Position numbers and translations under genes: made by a program. Shown here one piece after another: positions 34,001 through 44,500 of a stretch of 64,000 nucleotides of DNA (position 1 is its first letter; each line of letters opens with the position of its first letter). Origin of the DNA: Spinacia oleracea (lineage: Eukaryota > Streptophyta > Magnoliopsida > Caryophyllales > Amaranthaceae). The DNA is taken from contig NC_079488.1 of assembly GCF_020520425.1 (NCBI RefSeq), positions 3,883,747-3,947,746 on the forward strand. The letters are read 5' to 3'. A model generated the notes under the pieces. The model was not told the origin of the DNA, did no database searches, and was given only the letters and a program-made list of their open reading frames with translations.

Positions 34001-37000
34001 GTATACATAAGGAAAGCAATCCCTTGTATCAAATTAGGGATTGAGGAGGGTAACACTTTGTTACCACAAGGTCAGAAGAGGTAATAAATTGGTGGTAATG
34101 GTTACCCTTTGGAAATGGAGTGTGTTACCCATCTCTCATACCAAACAATAGGTAACGGAATTAGTTAATTGGTTCCGTTTCCAACACTTGAAATGTGCTA
34201 TACCAAACATGCTCTAAAAGTAACGTAATGGTCGAGTCAGGTCTAGTCATGTGGTTATTTTTAGGGCTAAAGTAATCGGGTCTACATATGAACTCAGCCT
34301 GATCCTATATTTTCCCTGTAGTGGGAAACCCTTTTATGGTCCTGGCCTGAACCTGATTGCTGATTGGAACCCTGCCCATTAACCACCTATATAGACGACT
34401 TAACCCCGTATCAGTAAAGAGGCTTATTTCAAGTGACCCTTGACATAATGTGTACCGATCATCTGCCACTTCACAGAGAATAAGAAGCGCATGCAGGTTT
34501 ATCGAGTCATTTTGATTCAGTCCATTATTGTCCGAACATGAAAAGACCTATAGATTTTAGGTGTCATTGAGTATGTACATGTTAAATTTCAATTATGTGG
34601 CAATGATGGTGAAATAGTGATGCCTGTTTGTTAGCTTATAATTTTTTTATTCCAAAAAAAAAGTAATGCTTGCATAAAGTATTTAAATTTTTATCTCTGA
34701 CATCTAGACTTGATCATCATGAGCCCGACTCGACCAGAAAAATAGCGAGTTTTGGGAGAATGTTTAGGCCCGGTCCGATTTTAATATTTTTGGGGCGGGT
34801 TTTGGGCAACTCAAGATTGAAATTTTAGTCATAAATTTACCTCGAATGGCCGGAAAGCCCGCCTTTGAACCGAAATAGCGGGGTATGGGCAGAAAAGTTT
34901 GGCCCGGTTCGACCTAACGGGCAGAATTGTCAAGGCATGGCCCGGCCTGAACCCGGCCATGCCCGCATTTTGATCAGGCCTACTGACATCTAACAAAATG
35001 AATGATTTTTTTTCAGTTCTTTGAACAAAGAAGACCCCCGGAAACAGCGTGTACAGCCGAAACTTCTGGCAGACTCATCATGGAAGACATACCATCTTTT
35101 TCCGAGTCTGGAAACCTCAGTGTCCCGAGCTCTGTCAGCGAAAAGTTCCCTCTCGAAAACGAGGAGATAATATTTCCAGAAAGTGAAGAAAAGTGCGGAG
35201 TTTTTTCTGCTCCTTCGAGCATATATCAACTGTATGAAACAAGAATGGCTGCATTGATAAGGAAGAACGGGATGCTCGAAGGTCAACTGGCAGCCGCGTT
35301 GGCGAGCCGTGAATCTGCTGAGAAAAACGTATCATCTGTTCTAAAGAGTAGGCACGAGGCGGAGAAAAAGCTTGCTGATACTGCGAAGGAGGTGGAGTTT
35401 CTGAAGGAGAAGGTAGGAAGTCTTGAACTGGCACAAGAAGAGGCTAACAATTTGTCGAATATTGCACATTCGGATAACATAAGACTCGAACATGATGTAG
35501 CTTTCTTGAAAGCTGTCCTGGATGACACTCAGAAGGTATAACTTTCTTTGACATGTATTTCCTGTCCCAGATTACTTCCCAAGTTTGAGTGGACACGTTT
35601 GCCAATGCACAACTTTAACCATCAAATATAACTACATATTACAAAAACTAATTAAATATTAATATTTTGAAAATATATATTAAGAAGAAGCTAAAAATAT
35701 ACTCCATTATATAGTACACCCTCCGTTCCTAAAGAAGTGTCCTATTTGGTAGAATGCGCAGAGATTAAGAAAAATGAGAAGTGTGTAAGAAAAACAGTGA
35801 TTGAGAGTGTTTGTTTATTGAAAAAGTAAAAATAAAATGAGAAAAGTGTAGAATATGTAAGAAAAAACAATCATGGATTTATGGAAAAGTGGGAAAAATG
35901 TATGTCCAAAACTGAAAAATAGACACTTAACTAGATTATGTCCCGTGCATGCACGGATATTTTAAAATTATTGTTTGACCATATTTTTTATAAAATATTT
36001 CTTCTCTTAAACATAATGCATAATTAATAAATCTTGAACATATTCATATTTAATCATCTGATGTGAAACTTTACGTATTACATATTGTATATGCATAATA
36101 TGCTAATTTGATCAAAATATTGATTAAATGTATTTTCTATTATTGATATACCGATTTGACAGAAATATTTCAATATAATGTTAAGCAAGTTATTATGTGG
36201 TATTTATTATCGTCCTATTTAGTAAGCCAATATTTTATTTCCATACATAAATCATTGATAAAAACTGTTAAAAACTAAATACATAAATAAATGAGATATA
36301 TTTTAGGAAGTAGGCTTTTGGCGGGAAAAAATTGCACCAGGAAGTGACATGTGTCATTCCTGGTGTCTCTTTTAGTATATAGTAATAGATAGGGAACGCT
36401 ATAAATAGAAATACGAGACTTATTTAGGAATAGAGGGAGTAACATTTGTTTTCATTTACTAGAAAGAAAAAATATGGTCAAAGTGAATTATATGAATAGT
36501 AGAAAAAGTCTAAATGGTGCAAGTAATTTGGGACGGAGGGAGTAGTAAATATTGTTTGAAGATTTCGTTGTAAATACTCGTGTATATTTTGTTCTGGCAT
36601 CTTCTCATTTTCCCCGTATATTGCATGTAGGAGTTGCATTCTACCAGAAAAATGCTGACTAATGAACGCGCAAGAGCTTTCCAACTACAGGTATGGACTA
36701 TGGCCTCCTAGTTTCATGTTCAAGTTTCACTTGTATAAACTATATATCCCGGCACAATGAACTTAGGCTCTGTTTGGTTTGACGTAAAACTTTTTCAGTG
36801 AAAATTAAATAATTTTCCATGGAAAACATTTTTTCCTTTGTTTGGTTCTTTACAAGAAAAATAATAGAAAAAGGAAAATGGGAGAAAATAGGAGAAGATT
36901 GATGGGAAGAAGGAAAGAGAGAGGCTTGTCAAATCAAACAACGTAAAACACGGTTGAAAAAGAGGAAACTTGTCTTCTACGAAAACGTTTTACTCCAAAC

Positions 37001-37152
37001 CAAACAGAGTATTAATGACCTTATATTTGTTTAGGGCACTAACCCAAATTTGCCATCAATATAATCTGCAGTATGAAGTTTTTCACTTGAAGCAGAGACT
37101 GCAATCATTAGAGAATCGTACACCTACGCCAAGAAAACCGTTTCAAGGATAG
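25032..37152 (+). CDS. Kelch-repeat protein with C-terminal coiled coil (ACBP4/5-related, no acyl-CoA-binding domain)
   Basis: Sixteen exons: 25032-25075, 26174-26252, 26335-26487, 26830-26907, 27021-27125, 27993-28059, 28166-28227, 29377-29516, 29947-30073, 30172-30286, 31331-31419, 31942-32025, 32117-32464, 35017-35535, 36631-36690, 37072-37152. All have GT-AG borders and join in frame to 716 residues. Residues about 93-380 form six kelch repeats with double Gly and a spaced Trp (VVVGGESTDG, LLIGGKTNPG, ILFGGEDSKR, IYIFGGSSKS, WYITGGGSRK, LVAFGGSRK). A Ser-rich linker (about 390-500) and a heptad-rich coiled coil (about 540-705) follow. The closest family I know is the plant kelch group next to acyl-CoA-binding proteins 4/5, but the N-terminus MKMFGFSKKRAKLG has no ACB domain. 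Probably a soluble scaffold; no partner is evident. Introns carry many transposons. A leader intron ending near 25007 is likely. Confidence 0.9.
25679..25897. mobile_element. Stowaway MITE in kelch gene intron 1
   Basis: CTCCCTCCGTCCCTAAAA at the left and TTTTAGGGACGGAGTGAG at the right, TA on both sides, 219 bp. The CCCATA-rich interior is non-coding. Confidence 0.85.
26529..26768. mobile_element. Stowaway MITE in kelch gene intron 3
   Basis: Inverted ends CTTCCTCCATTCTTATTTAC and GTAAATAAGAACGGAGGAAG, with TA on both sides, 240 bp. It makes up most of the 342-bp intron and stops 61 bp before the next exon. Confidence 0.85.
27160..27426. mobile_element. Stowaway MITE in kelch gene intron 5
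   Basis: CCCCCTCTGTTTTTTTATG at the left and AAAAAAAACGGAGGGAG at the right, TA-flanked, 267 bp. It begins 34 bp after exon 5. Confidence 0.75.
31574..31889. mobile_element. GC-rich hAT-like MITE in kelch gene intron 11
   Basis: Inverted ends TAGATCTGATCGAA and TTGATCAGGTCTA enclose about 290 bp dominated by GGGCCGG and GCCCGG words, far more GC-rich than the intron around it. The family also occurs at 34705-34982, 43203-43409 and 50859-51154. The class is set by the 8-bp duplication of the 34705 copy. Confidence 0.65.
32663..33579. mobile_element. Stowaway-type MITE in kelch gene intron 13, split by another element
   Basis: Left end CTCCCTCCGTATTTTAATAT, right end ATATTAAAATACGGTTTGAG, TA on both sides. 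A Mutator-like element (32884-33500) interrupts it. Without that and its extra target copy the MITE is about 290 bp. Confidence 0.8.
32884..33500. mobile_element. Mutator-like non-autonomous element, 10-bp target duplication
   Basis: It is flanked by GATTGGGAGC on both sides (32874-32883 and 33501-33510). Ends AGTGGCGTATCCAGGAT and CATGGATCCGCCCCA are imperfect inverted repeats. About 617 bp, AT-rich, no transposase. A 9- to 10-bp duplication fits Mutator-like elements best. Confidence 0.7.
33906..34216. mobile_element. Probable MITE in kelch gene intron 13
   Basis: The ends AGTGCATGTTTTGC and ACCAAACATGCTCT are imperfect inverted repeats around TGTTACC/GGTAACA-rich DNA. Borders are approximate and no clear target duplication was found. 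Confidence 0.45.
34705..34982. mobile_element. GC-rich hAT-like MITE, 8-bp target duplication
   Basis: It starts TAGACTTGATCATCAT, ends TTTTGATCAGGCCTA, and is flanked by CTGACATC on both sides (34697-34704 and 34983-34990). 278 bp. The 8-bp duplication with TAG-type ends fits hAT. It stops 34 bp before exon 14, close to the splice acceptor. Confidence 0.78.
35717..36439. mobile_element. Stowaway-type MITE in kelch gene intron 14, split by a Helitron
   Basis: Left end CACCCTCCGTTCCTAAAGAA, right end TTATTTAGGAATAGAGGGAG, TA on both sides. It is interrupted at 35931-36389. The remaining 264 bp are AT-rich. Confidence 0.7.
35931..36389 (-). mobile_element. Non-autonomous Helitron, 459 bp
   Basis: On the minus strand it starts TCTATTACTATATACT and ends CCGTGCATGCACGG, then GACATAATCTAG. 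The palindromic hairpin lies about 12 bp before the terminal CTAG. It is inserted between A and T with no duplication. All are Helitron hallmarks. No Rep/helicase coding. Confidence 0.78.
36443..36542. mobile_element. Stowaway-type MITE, right end only
   Basis: The terminus ...TAATTTGGGACGGAGGGAG is followed by TA, but no matching left end is visible. It abuts the neighbouring MITE and was probably truncated. Confidence 0.5.
36766..37011. mobile_element. Tourist-like MITE in kelch gene intron 15
   Basis: The ends GGCTCTGTTTGGTTTG and CAAACCAAACAGAG(TA) are inverted repeats, and the arms continue as ACGTAAAAC/CGTTTTACT. It is flanked by TTA on both sides, the PIF/Harbinger target size. Confidence 0.72.
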
Positions 37153-38352
37153 CTCGATCAAGAACACGTCCAAGGTTTCCCCGAATTCACACTAAATCCT
37201 TGATCATTTATTTTTGGTGATAACTGATAAGCTTAGCTTAAAATTGTATAATATTTTTGTAAATATCAACAACAAATTCAAGCATCTTTTCCTTGAGCTG
37301 TTACTTTTGCATGTTTTACTTCCTCAAGAAGCTATAAATTTAATTTCAATAACAATTATGACATACAAGGGGTTACATGCAAAGCTGGTGTTGGTTTCAC
37401 TTAAAATTATGGATAGAAAAATAGCAGCATTTTTTGCAGGTGCGTCACAAATGTTGCTTGTAAGTTGTAACCATATGAGAGAAATATTATGGAGAATGGC
37501 TAAACATACGAGTAACCTATGTTATTTCGACACCTTGGTTGACCGTGGGTGATGCATTCAATCGTTAAAAAAGAGGATTTGATTGTGTCACGACACTCTA
37601 AAGGTGTCCGAGGAAGAAGTGTCACACCCACGTCGGAAAAGGATCCGAAATCAAGTGTCATAATAGGAGAAGAGAAAAGAGCATAAAAAATTTATCCAAG
37701 ATGAAGATAAGCATCATCAGCGAATCAATTAGGTTTACATGATGTTATCCAAGATGATGAAGATAAGCATCATCAGCGAATAAGTCGTCGGCGTGTCTGC
37801 AAAATTTTGGATCAGAATGTCGGATATGACATTTAAATCCGTGTTTGAGTTCGGTGTTGTAACCTGGTGTTTTGAAGATTATGATCCAATTGGATAACCA
37901 ATCTGGTGTTCAACTCATTGAAGAGAATGTAATTAGTTGTTGCTAACTCATTGCAAGACATGCTGGCGAAGTGCCAAATTTAAAGATGGCTGTGAGCTGA
38001 CCCGGCCTGACCCAACCCGGCACGAAAAAGCACGGGCTGGCACATGCACGAAGTCATGGGATGGGTCTGAGCTGCAATTTTTGGGACAAGCACGACAAGA
38101 TCCGACCCGGCACGATAAATTTAGTAAAATTAAGCTTAGCCGCTTAGGCACGAAGGCCAGCCAGGCCCAACACATGGGCCTGGATCGGGCCTGTCCCCCG
38201 TTTGTGAAGCATTCTGCCCAGGGGATGTTGCAGACTGTCAAATAGGCTCAAGGCTGAAGATCAGCACACTTCATCTCAAGTTCTCAACATAACAGGGATA
38301 GGGTTTGTTATTCCTTTTCAATTTCCAGACTAAATGCCCAATTTTATGTTCT
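37153..38352. other. 3' flank of the kelch gene; GC-rich repeat at about 37980-38200
   Basis: It starts with the probable 3' UTR. There is a 25-bp direct repeat around 37697-37722 and 37752-37777 ('agatgaagataagcatcatc'). A GC-rich stretch at about 37980-38200 repeats CCCGGCACGA and GGGCCTG words. The 102-codon + ORF at 37937-38245 lies in that repeat and is not convincing. Confidence 0.5.
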
Positions 38353-38436
38353 GGGAAAATTTGGTAATATTAATCCAACCTTTGACCGATTTTCTTTTAT
38401 TAATCCCACCTACGACATATTTTTTAATAATCTCAC

Positions 38437-38656
38437 TGTTGAATTTGTGAGTGAAGGAGGAAAGAAGAAGAAAGAAGGAAGGAAAACTAAGGAAGCCATT
38501 GATGAGCTTGAGGAGCTCGTGGCTGAGAGTAAAGAACAAGAGACTACATTTTTATTAATTGTGTAACTTATTGAGATAGTACAAATCTAGAGTATTTATA
38601 CTAAGTAACAAACTAATTACAAGCTAATGTTCTATACTATGTTATATACTCCAATA
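38437..38656 (-). repeat. 3' LTR of the Copia-like element
   Basis: 220 bp with a minus-strand TATA box (TATAAATACTC, about 38591-38601). It differs from the other LTR by a handful of changes, including a missing 9-bp GAATTTGAG repeat present at 40859-40867. Confidence 0.8.
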
Positions 38657-38884
38657 CCCCCCCTCAAACTAGAGATGGTGATAAACATCTTCAGTTTGAA
38701 AGCTTCAAAACAGACTCTTTCATTAACTTTGCACCAAGAACTCCTCATGAACAAGGATAGATGTTGGCCACTGCTGTTGCTGTTGTACCAACTGCTCATA
38801 TCAAACTGCAACGTCCAATATTGCCTTGAAGAAATGAGCCTCAATGGGTCTCATCAAAAGAATGATCACAATGGATCTATGAAA

Positions 38885-38951
38885 ACTGACCTCTTTGGGT
38901 CTCAAAACTGACCTCTTTGGGTCTCAAAACTGACCTCTTTGGGTATCAAAA
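38885..38951. repeat. Three-copy 23-bp tandem repeat inside the Copia-like element
   Basis: CTGACCTCTTTGGGTCTCAA occurs three times in a row (last copy with GGGTATCAA). A looser pair follows with AATTGACCTGATT and CCAGATCTGTTGCTGG. Confidence 0.8.
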
Positions 38952-40731
38952 ATTGACCTGATTTTACAGGTTCTGATTCTCCAGATCTGTTGCTGGGAAA
39001 AATGAACAAAAATTGACCTGATTATACAGGTACTGAACTCCAGATCTGTTGCTGGAAAGAAATGTTGAATCGTGCCAACATTCAAAAGAAAAAATCTCAA
39101 ACCAAAAATGGCAACCAAACATGCCAACAGTCAACACAATCAACCTTCATTATCTGCAGAACAACCATTTCGGAGCAAAGTATCCTCCTTTATTTATCCA
39201 GTGCACAACTAAACTATGCTAAACCAGAGTACCCATGCAAGCGACATGACCTGTAGTCTTAAACCACACACAGCACCAAAAAATGCTTAGAAAGCCTGCA
39301 AGCTTAATTTAGGTGTGACACCTTTGATCGTCCCATGACTGCAAAGAAAGACTTTAGCGCCATGATCAGACAAGTTTTAATAGTGGGGACAGCAGCACGA
39401 ATCCTCGTATCATCAGTAATGTTAGAATTACCAACCAACGGAACATTCAAAACTACACGAACATATACTCCATTCCCCCTTCAAATCTGCCTCTTTTAGT
39501 GTTGATACACTTCTATTTACCTTCACCAGTGTCATCATTCTCACTTACATTTCCAGAAAAGAATCCCATTATTCCTGTAACTCTATTTGGTTTAAAATGG
39601 TCACCGCATCAAGATGTAATGGGTTTGAGAAACCTGAATCCTATTAGCAAGGTGAATCAAACCTTCTCTAGCCACATTCATCAAAGAAGATGAACTCAAT
39701 TCTCTCGAATCCATCCAAAGATCGAAATGATTTCAACCAAAAATTATTCCGATTCTCACACAAGAACCAGTAACAAGAAAATGCAATTTGAACAAATGAA
39801 ATCGGGAATTAAACCCTGGCTTTTCCCTAAAACCTTCAAGAAACTTCTTCGGACCAGAGATTATCTCTACAAGGAGTTGGCTAAAAGAACAGGCCAACCA
39901 GTAGAAAATGTTCACCAAGAATCATTTCCAGTATGATACCAAGACACTTATAAGCCTAAGTTAACCAATGGCCTAAGAACTACCCAGATCAAACACTAGA
40001 ATCGCAAATTACAACCACATCTTAGAACAACACCCATGAATTACTCACACCAAGACTTCAATTAGAACATGTAATATAAAACCCAGAAATTCACCAACAA
40101 TCACCAAGAAACGAATTGTAATCAAATGGATTAATCAAGAAGATCAAGAAATCAAACCAAGAACTCTCCAGACAACGTGCAAATTCAAGAATCGCAATCC
40201 TCCAAGAGTTTCTTCAATGACGGCGACGATCTTGATGATGATTCTGCACCGATGATTGTGAAAACGCTGTTACGGGTGGCAGTGGAGGCGGTGATTATCC
40301 ATCTTCCTCTGGTTATCGCCGGCGAGGAATATGTGATGAGACGTTTGCGGTTAATTTCAGGAGTACCCAGATTCTTGAAGTAGGAGAAGCAGACGTCGAA
40401 GAAGACGACGACAAAGCAATCGCAAAACCCAGCAATTGAATTGGGGAAAATCGCTCAATTCTGCGATTTGGTGTGAACCCTAGAAATCGGGGGAAAACTC
40501 AAGAATAAAAAAAAAAAACGTTTGATTCAATGATGGAAAGAAGATTTGTGAGCGACACTATGAGATTTTAGGGCGAATTACATCCTAATTCGTCGAGTTT
40601 TGACTCAATTCAACCCAAAAATAAATTCGAAGCAGAAAAATTGGGGAAAAATTGATGAGTTGAACCGAACGGAAATTTTATGCGGAATCGTAGAGCCGAG
40701 ATCGTTCCCGCTCTGATACCATGTTGAATTT

Positions 40732-40949
40732 GTGAGTGAAGGAGGAAAGAAGAAGAAAGAAGGAAGGAAAACTAAGGAAGCCATTGATGAGCTTGAGGAG
40801 CTCGTGGCTGAGAGTAAAGAACAAGAGACTACATTTTTATTAATTGTGTAACTTATTGAGAATTTGAGATAGTACAAATCTAGAGTATTTATACTAAGTA
40901 GCAAACTAATTACAAGGTAATGTTCTATACTATGTTATATACTCCAATA
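40732..40949 (-). repeat. 5' LTR of the Copia-like element
   Basis: 218 bp. It starts TGTTGAATTTGTGAG on the plus strand and carries the same minus-strand TATA box near 40886-40896. The PBS at 40720-40731 adjoins it directly. Confidence 0.8.
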
Positions 40950-41522
40950 ACCTTTACTACCCAACAACTTTTATTGGGCTTAAGTGATCGAAAATCGGTG
41001 AAAAAGTCAACGAGATGGTGATGAATTGATGATAATGACTGAATATATCGAGAGAGGGTACTTCCACGTAGAGACATATTACCGTCTACAACAAGTTTAT
41101 TACCTGTTAGGCCCAATAAAAGTCGTTGGGTAGTAAAGGTGGGATTATTAAAAAATATGTCGTAGGTGGACTTAATAAAAGAAAATCGGCCAAAGGTTGG
41201 ATTAATATTACCAAATTTTCCTATGTTGTATATAGTACTAAGTATTATTCAATACAGGAACTAATAGAACAACTAAAATTGATTGATCATAAAATAAACT
41301 ACTCATAGTTGATACATTCCACAATGAACCAGACCTGAAAAACAGAATTATAACTGTATACGACCTTACTCTGACCGAGTATCCATTTGCCACCTCTACC
41401 GCAAGATCTCAGACCACCACGTCGACAGCTCCTGTTTTATCTTTTCATATAATCCTAGACAACTTTGGTAGTCAATACATTACTTGATTGATGAACTAAC
41501 AGTGTCTCGTATCTGCAAAACA

Positions 41523-44500
41523 CTAAGCATTCTGGAAACCAAATATGCGGAAAACACCTGCAACAATTCAATTAAAAAAAGGGTGTTCAAAGATTGTCCT
41601 AACAAAAGAAATTAAGCTACATAAATACTCCCTCCGTATAGAATTTAATTGGTGCACTTTGACTCAGAGTTTAATGAATGTGAGTTGATTTTATTAAAAT
41701 AAAATATAAGTGGGGTAAACGGAGATAAACAATTGTAATAAAAGATAGTGGAGGTACTAAAGTATTTAAACGAAAGAAAAGACAAGGAATAAATGATAAA
41801 ATATTACTAGTGGGGTCCTGGGATAAGAAGGAAATTATAAAATAAGGGGAAATTTCCATAAATGGAAAGTGCACCAATTAATAAAGTACGACCGATTATG
41901 GAAAGTGCACCAATTATTCTATAAATAAATGACCAAATTCAAGTGCAAGTGACAGAAATCTTATCACCTTCATCTGTTTGGTATTTGTTTTTGTCATCTC
42001 CAGCATATGCAAGCAAGTTGGACTTGGGATTCCATTCAACACTATTCATTGCTGCCCGACAAGGTATTTGGTGGGTGGATCGTCCAGTTTCAATACTTGA
42101 CTGAAAAATGTTACTCATGTCAGATCAATCAGACCAAAGATTTCCTATAATCAGGACAGGACTGCTCTTCATAAGCAACTCTATTCATATTATCCAGTGA
42201 ATGTTATCACGGGGTTTTTAATGCTAGTTTGACGACAAGGAGTTAGGTTCTGTTCTGTTTACCTTATTTCCACTTATTTTGGAAAAATAAAGAGTTGACC
42301 AAATACAATTTATAACTAAAATAAGTTTTGATAAGTTCAGATAAATTCATATAAGTTCAGGTAAGTTCAGAAAAAAATAAGTGAAAATCAGGTGAAGAAA
42401 ACGCACCCTTATATACCGAACTGCAGAGTAGGTTTGTAAGGTTTTGTTTCAAATGTAAGCAAAAGAGCAAAAGAATATTCAGTTAGGGGACTTACTATAT
42501 CAATAAATAAATCTTCACTGGCTGAAGCAATATACTCTCCAGTGTGATTGAAACTTATTGTTCGGACAGGCCATCTGATGTTATCAAAAAGGTTACAGGA
42601 CTAACGCAGAAACACCAAAAATATAAACATCAAGATAAATCCAAGTCAGTCTTACTCGAGTTTCACAAACGTTCGTACACATAGCATCTCTTTAATGTCC
42701 CAAAGACTGACCAACGAGTCGGCGCTTCCAACAGCAAAATATCTGCCATCAACCCCACATGTATTAACAAGAGTTGTTCTGATTTACTACGTGGAAAAGG
42801 CTGCAATTAAACATGAATGATGTGCTTCTTTGTAGTTGCTGACCAGTAGACAAAGAAGAGGTACATATGCATCAATAGTGAATCAATTAGGAGCAAAACG
42901 GAGATGATGACCACTATGGCTACCAATATAACACTACTTCCAGGATAGCAATAGCACCACATAGCCACATAATCAGGAGGAATAAGAAGCGCATGCAGGT
43001 ATATTGAGTAATTTTTATTCATTCCATTATTGTCCGAACATGAAAAGACCTATAGATTTTAGGTGTTATTGAGTATGTGCATGTTAAATTTCAATTATGA
43101 GAATGATGGTGAAACTGGTGATGCCTGTTAGTTAGCTTATAATTTTTATTTAAGAAAAATGTAATGCTTGTACGAAGTATTTAAATTTTTGTCTGTGACA
43201 TCTAGACCTGATCATCATAAGCCATGTCCGGCCCGAAAAATAGCGAGTTTGGGCAGAATCTTTAGGCCCGTTTTTCGGTCCCGGTGCGATTTTATATTTT
43301 AGGGGCGGGTTTTGGGCAACTCAAAATTGAAATTTTAGTCATAAATTTGCCCCGGCCCAAAAATGGGCCGAAGTTTGATCCGACCCGACCTAACGGGCAG
43401 AATTTTTAAGCTGCAATTAAACATGAATGATATGATTTTTTGTAATCGCTGACCAGAAGACCAAGAAGAGTTACATAAAACCTCTACATGCATCAATATT
43501 AGGAGCAAAATGGAGATGATGACCACTAGTTCAAGGATAGCAATAGCACCACATAGGCACATAATCATGAGGAAATACCGAGTAGTGTTGCCAAAACCGT
43601 TATTAATTTATTATCACAGTCCACACAAAAATAATGACCAAAGCCATATTGCAGATCTAATGTCAGGGACAGAAAATGAAAGCAAAGGGAAAGCACGCAC
43701 ATTTGAGCTGAGTGATTTAGCAAGAAATCAATTTCTGTTTCTGCGTATCTTCTAGCAATGGAAAGTGAAAGACATAAATATGCTGGATGAATAAAATCAG
43801 ACGGAATTCAGGATACCTTCCTAGTGGATCAATTGCAATGCAATAACAACCAGCAGTGTGAGCGGTAAGGGTGTCAAGTGCCTTCAACGAGGGGTATGCA
43901 AGGACTTCGACAGTACCTATATGTGCAAAAACATGAATGATATTGACATTTCCATTCTACACCAGCAAACTTAAAAACATTCCACATAAAACAAACTAAT
44001 CTCACCATTTCCAGTTGTCAGAAAGAACTTCTCTCCAGTCATGTCCCATGCAATCTCATTTACCTGCATAAAAGTTAACATTGTGATCAACTATGTGATT
44101 GAACAACTATGTTGGAGCTGATTTTTACACTTGCCTAATTGACTTTTACTCTCCACTATTTAAAACTTGAGAGTCGAGAGGATAGTTTCCATCATTTCTC
44201 TCTGTGGGAGGATTGTGAAAATCAACTGTGTGAGTATTGAAGTTCTTTCGCAAATAATACCCCAAAAAGGGTGAACCTTTCATGTTAATTCAAACAAATA
44301 TATGCATGGACATTACGAAAACAACGCCATGCATAGTTGCACGCTAAAAAATTTCTATTGTTTTGGGGGGGGGGGGGGGTGGGGGGTCAGGTTCATAGCG
44401 GGTCCATCCTGAAAAACACCAGTGGTGAAAAACACCAACCCGTATTCTAACCGACTGAGTCACTGGGTATACCCATGTCTGGGTGTCGAGGATCCGACAT

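Larger units (their letters stand above)
38437..40949 (-). mobile_element. Non-autonomous Copia-like LTR element with 220-bp LTRs
   Basis: LTRs are 38437-38656 and 40732-40949, nearly identical. On the minus strand TGGTATCAGAGC, the initiator-Met tRNA primer site, directly follows the right LTR, and a G-run (AGTTTGAGGGGGGG) directly precedes the left LTR: PBS and PPT of a minus-strand Copia element. The start is decayed (TATTGGAG for TGTTGGAG). The 2.1-kb interior has no gag or pol; ORFs there are under 100 codons. The 5-bp target duplication is not recognisable. Confidence 0.82.
38353..41221. mobile_element. Fold-back DNA element split by a Copia-type element
   Basis: The left arm (38353-38436, continuing at 40950-40983) and the right arm (41108-41221) are inverted repeats of about 115 bp, for example GGAAAATTTGGTAATATTAA against TTAATATTACCAAATTTTCC. 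Flanks TATGTTCT and TATGTTGT are an 8-bp target duplication with one mismatch. Without the inserted Copia-type element it is about 356 bp. Length of duplication suggests hAT or Mutator. Confidence 0.72.

Noticed and set aside
37937-38245. 102-codon ORF and its minus shadow
   Set aside because: It lies in a GC-rich dispersed repeat with CCCGGCACGA words, where open frames occur by composition.
39727-40383. Two + ORFs (69 and 68 codons) inside the Copia-like element
   Set aside because: They are antisense to the element, short, and without recognisable domains.
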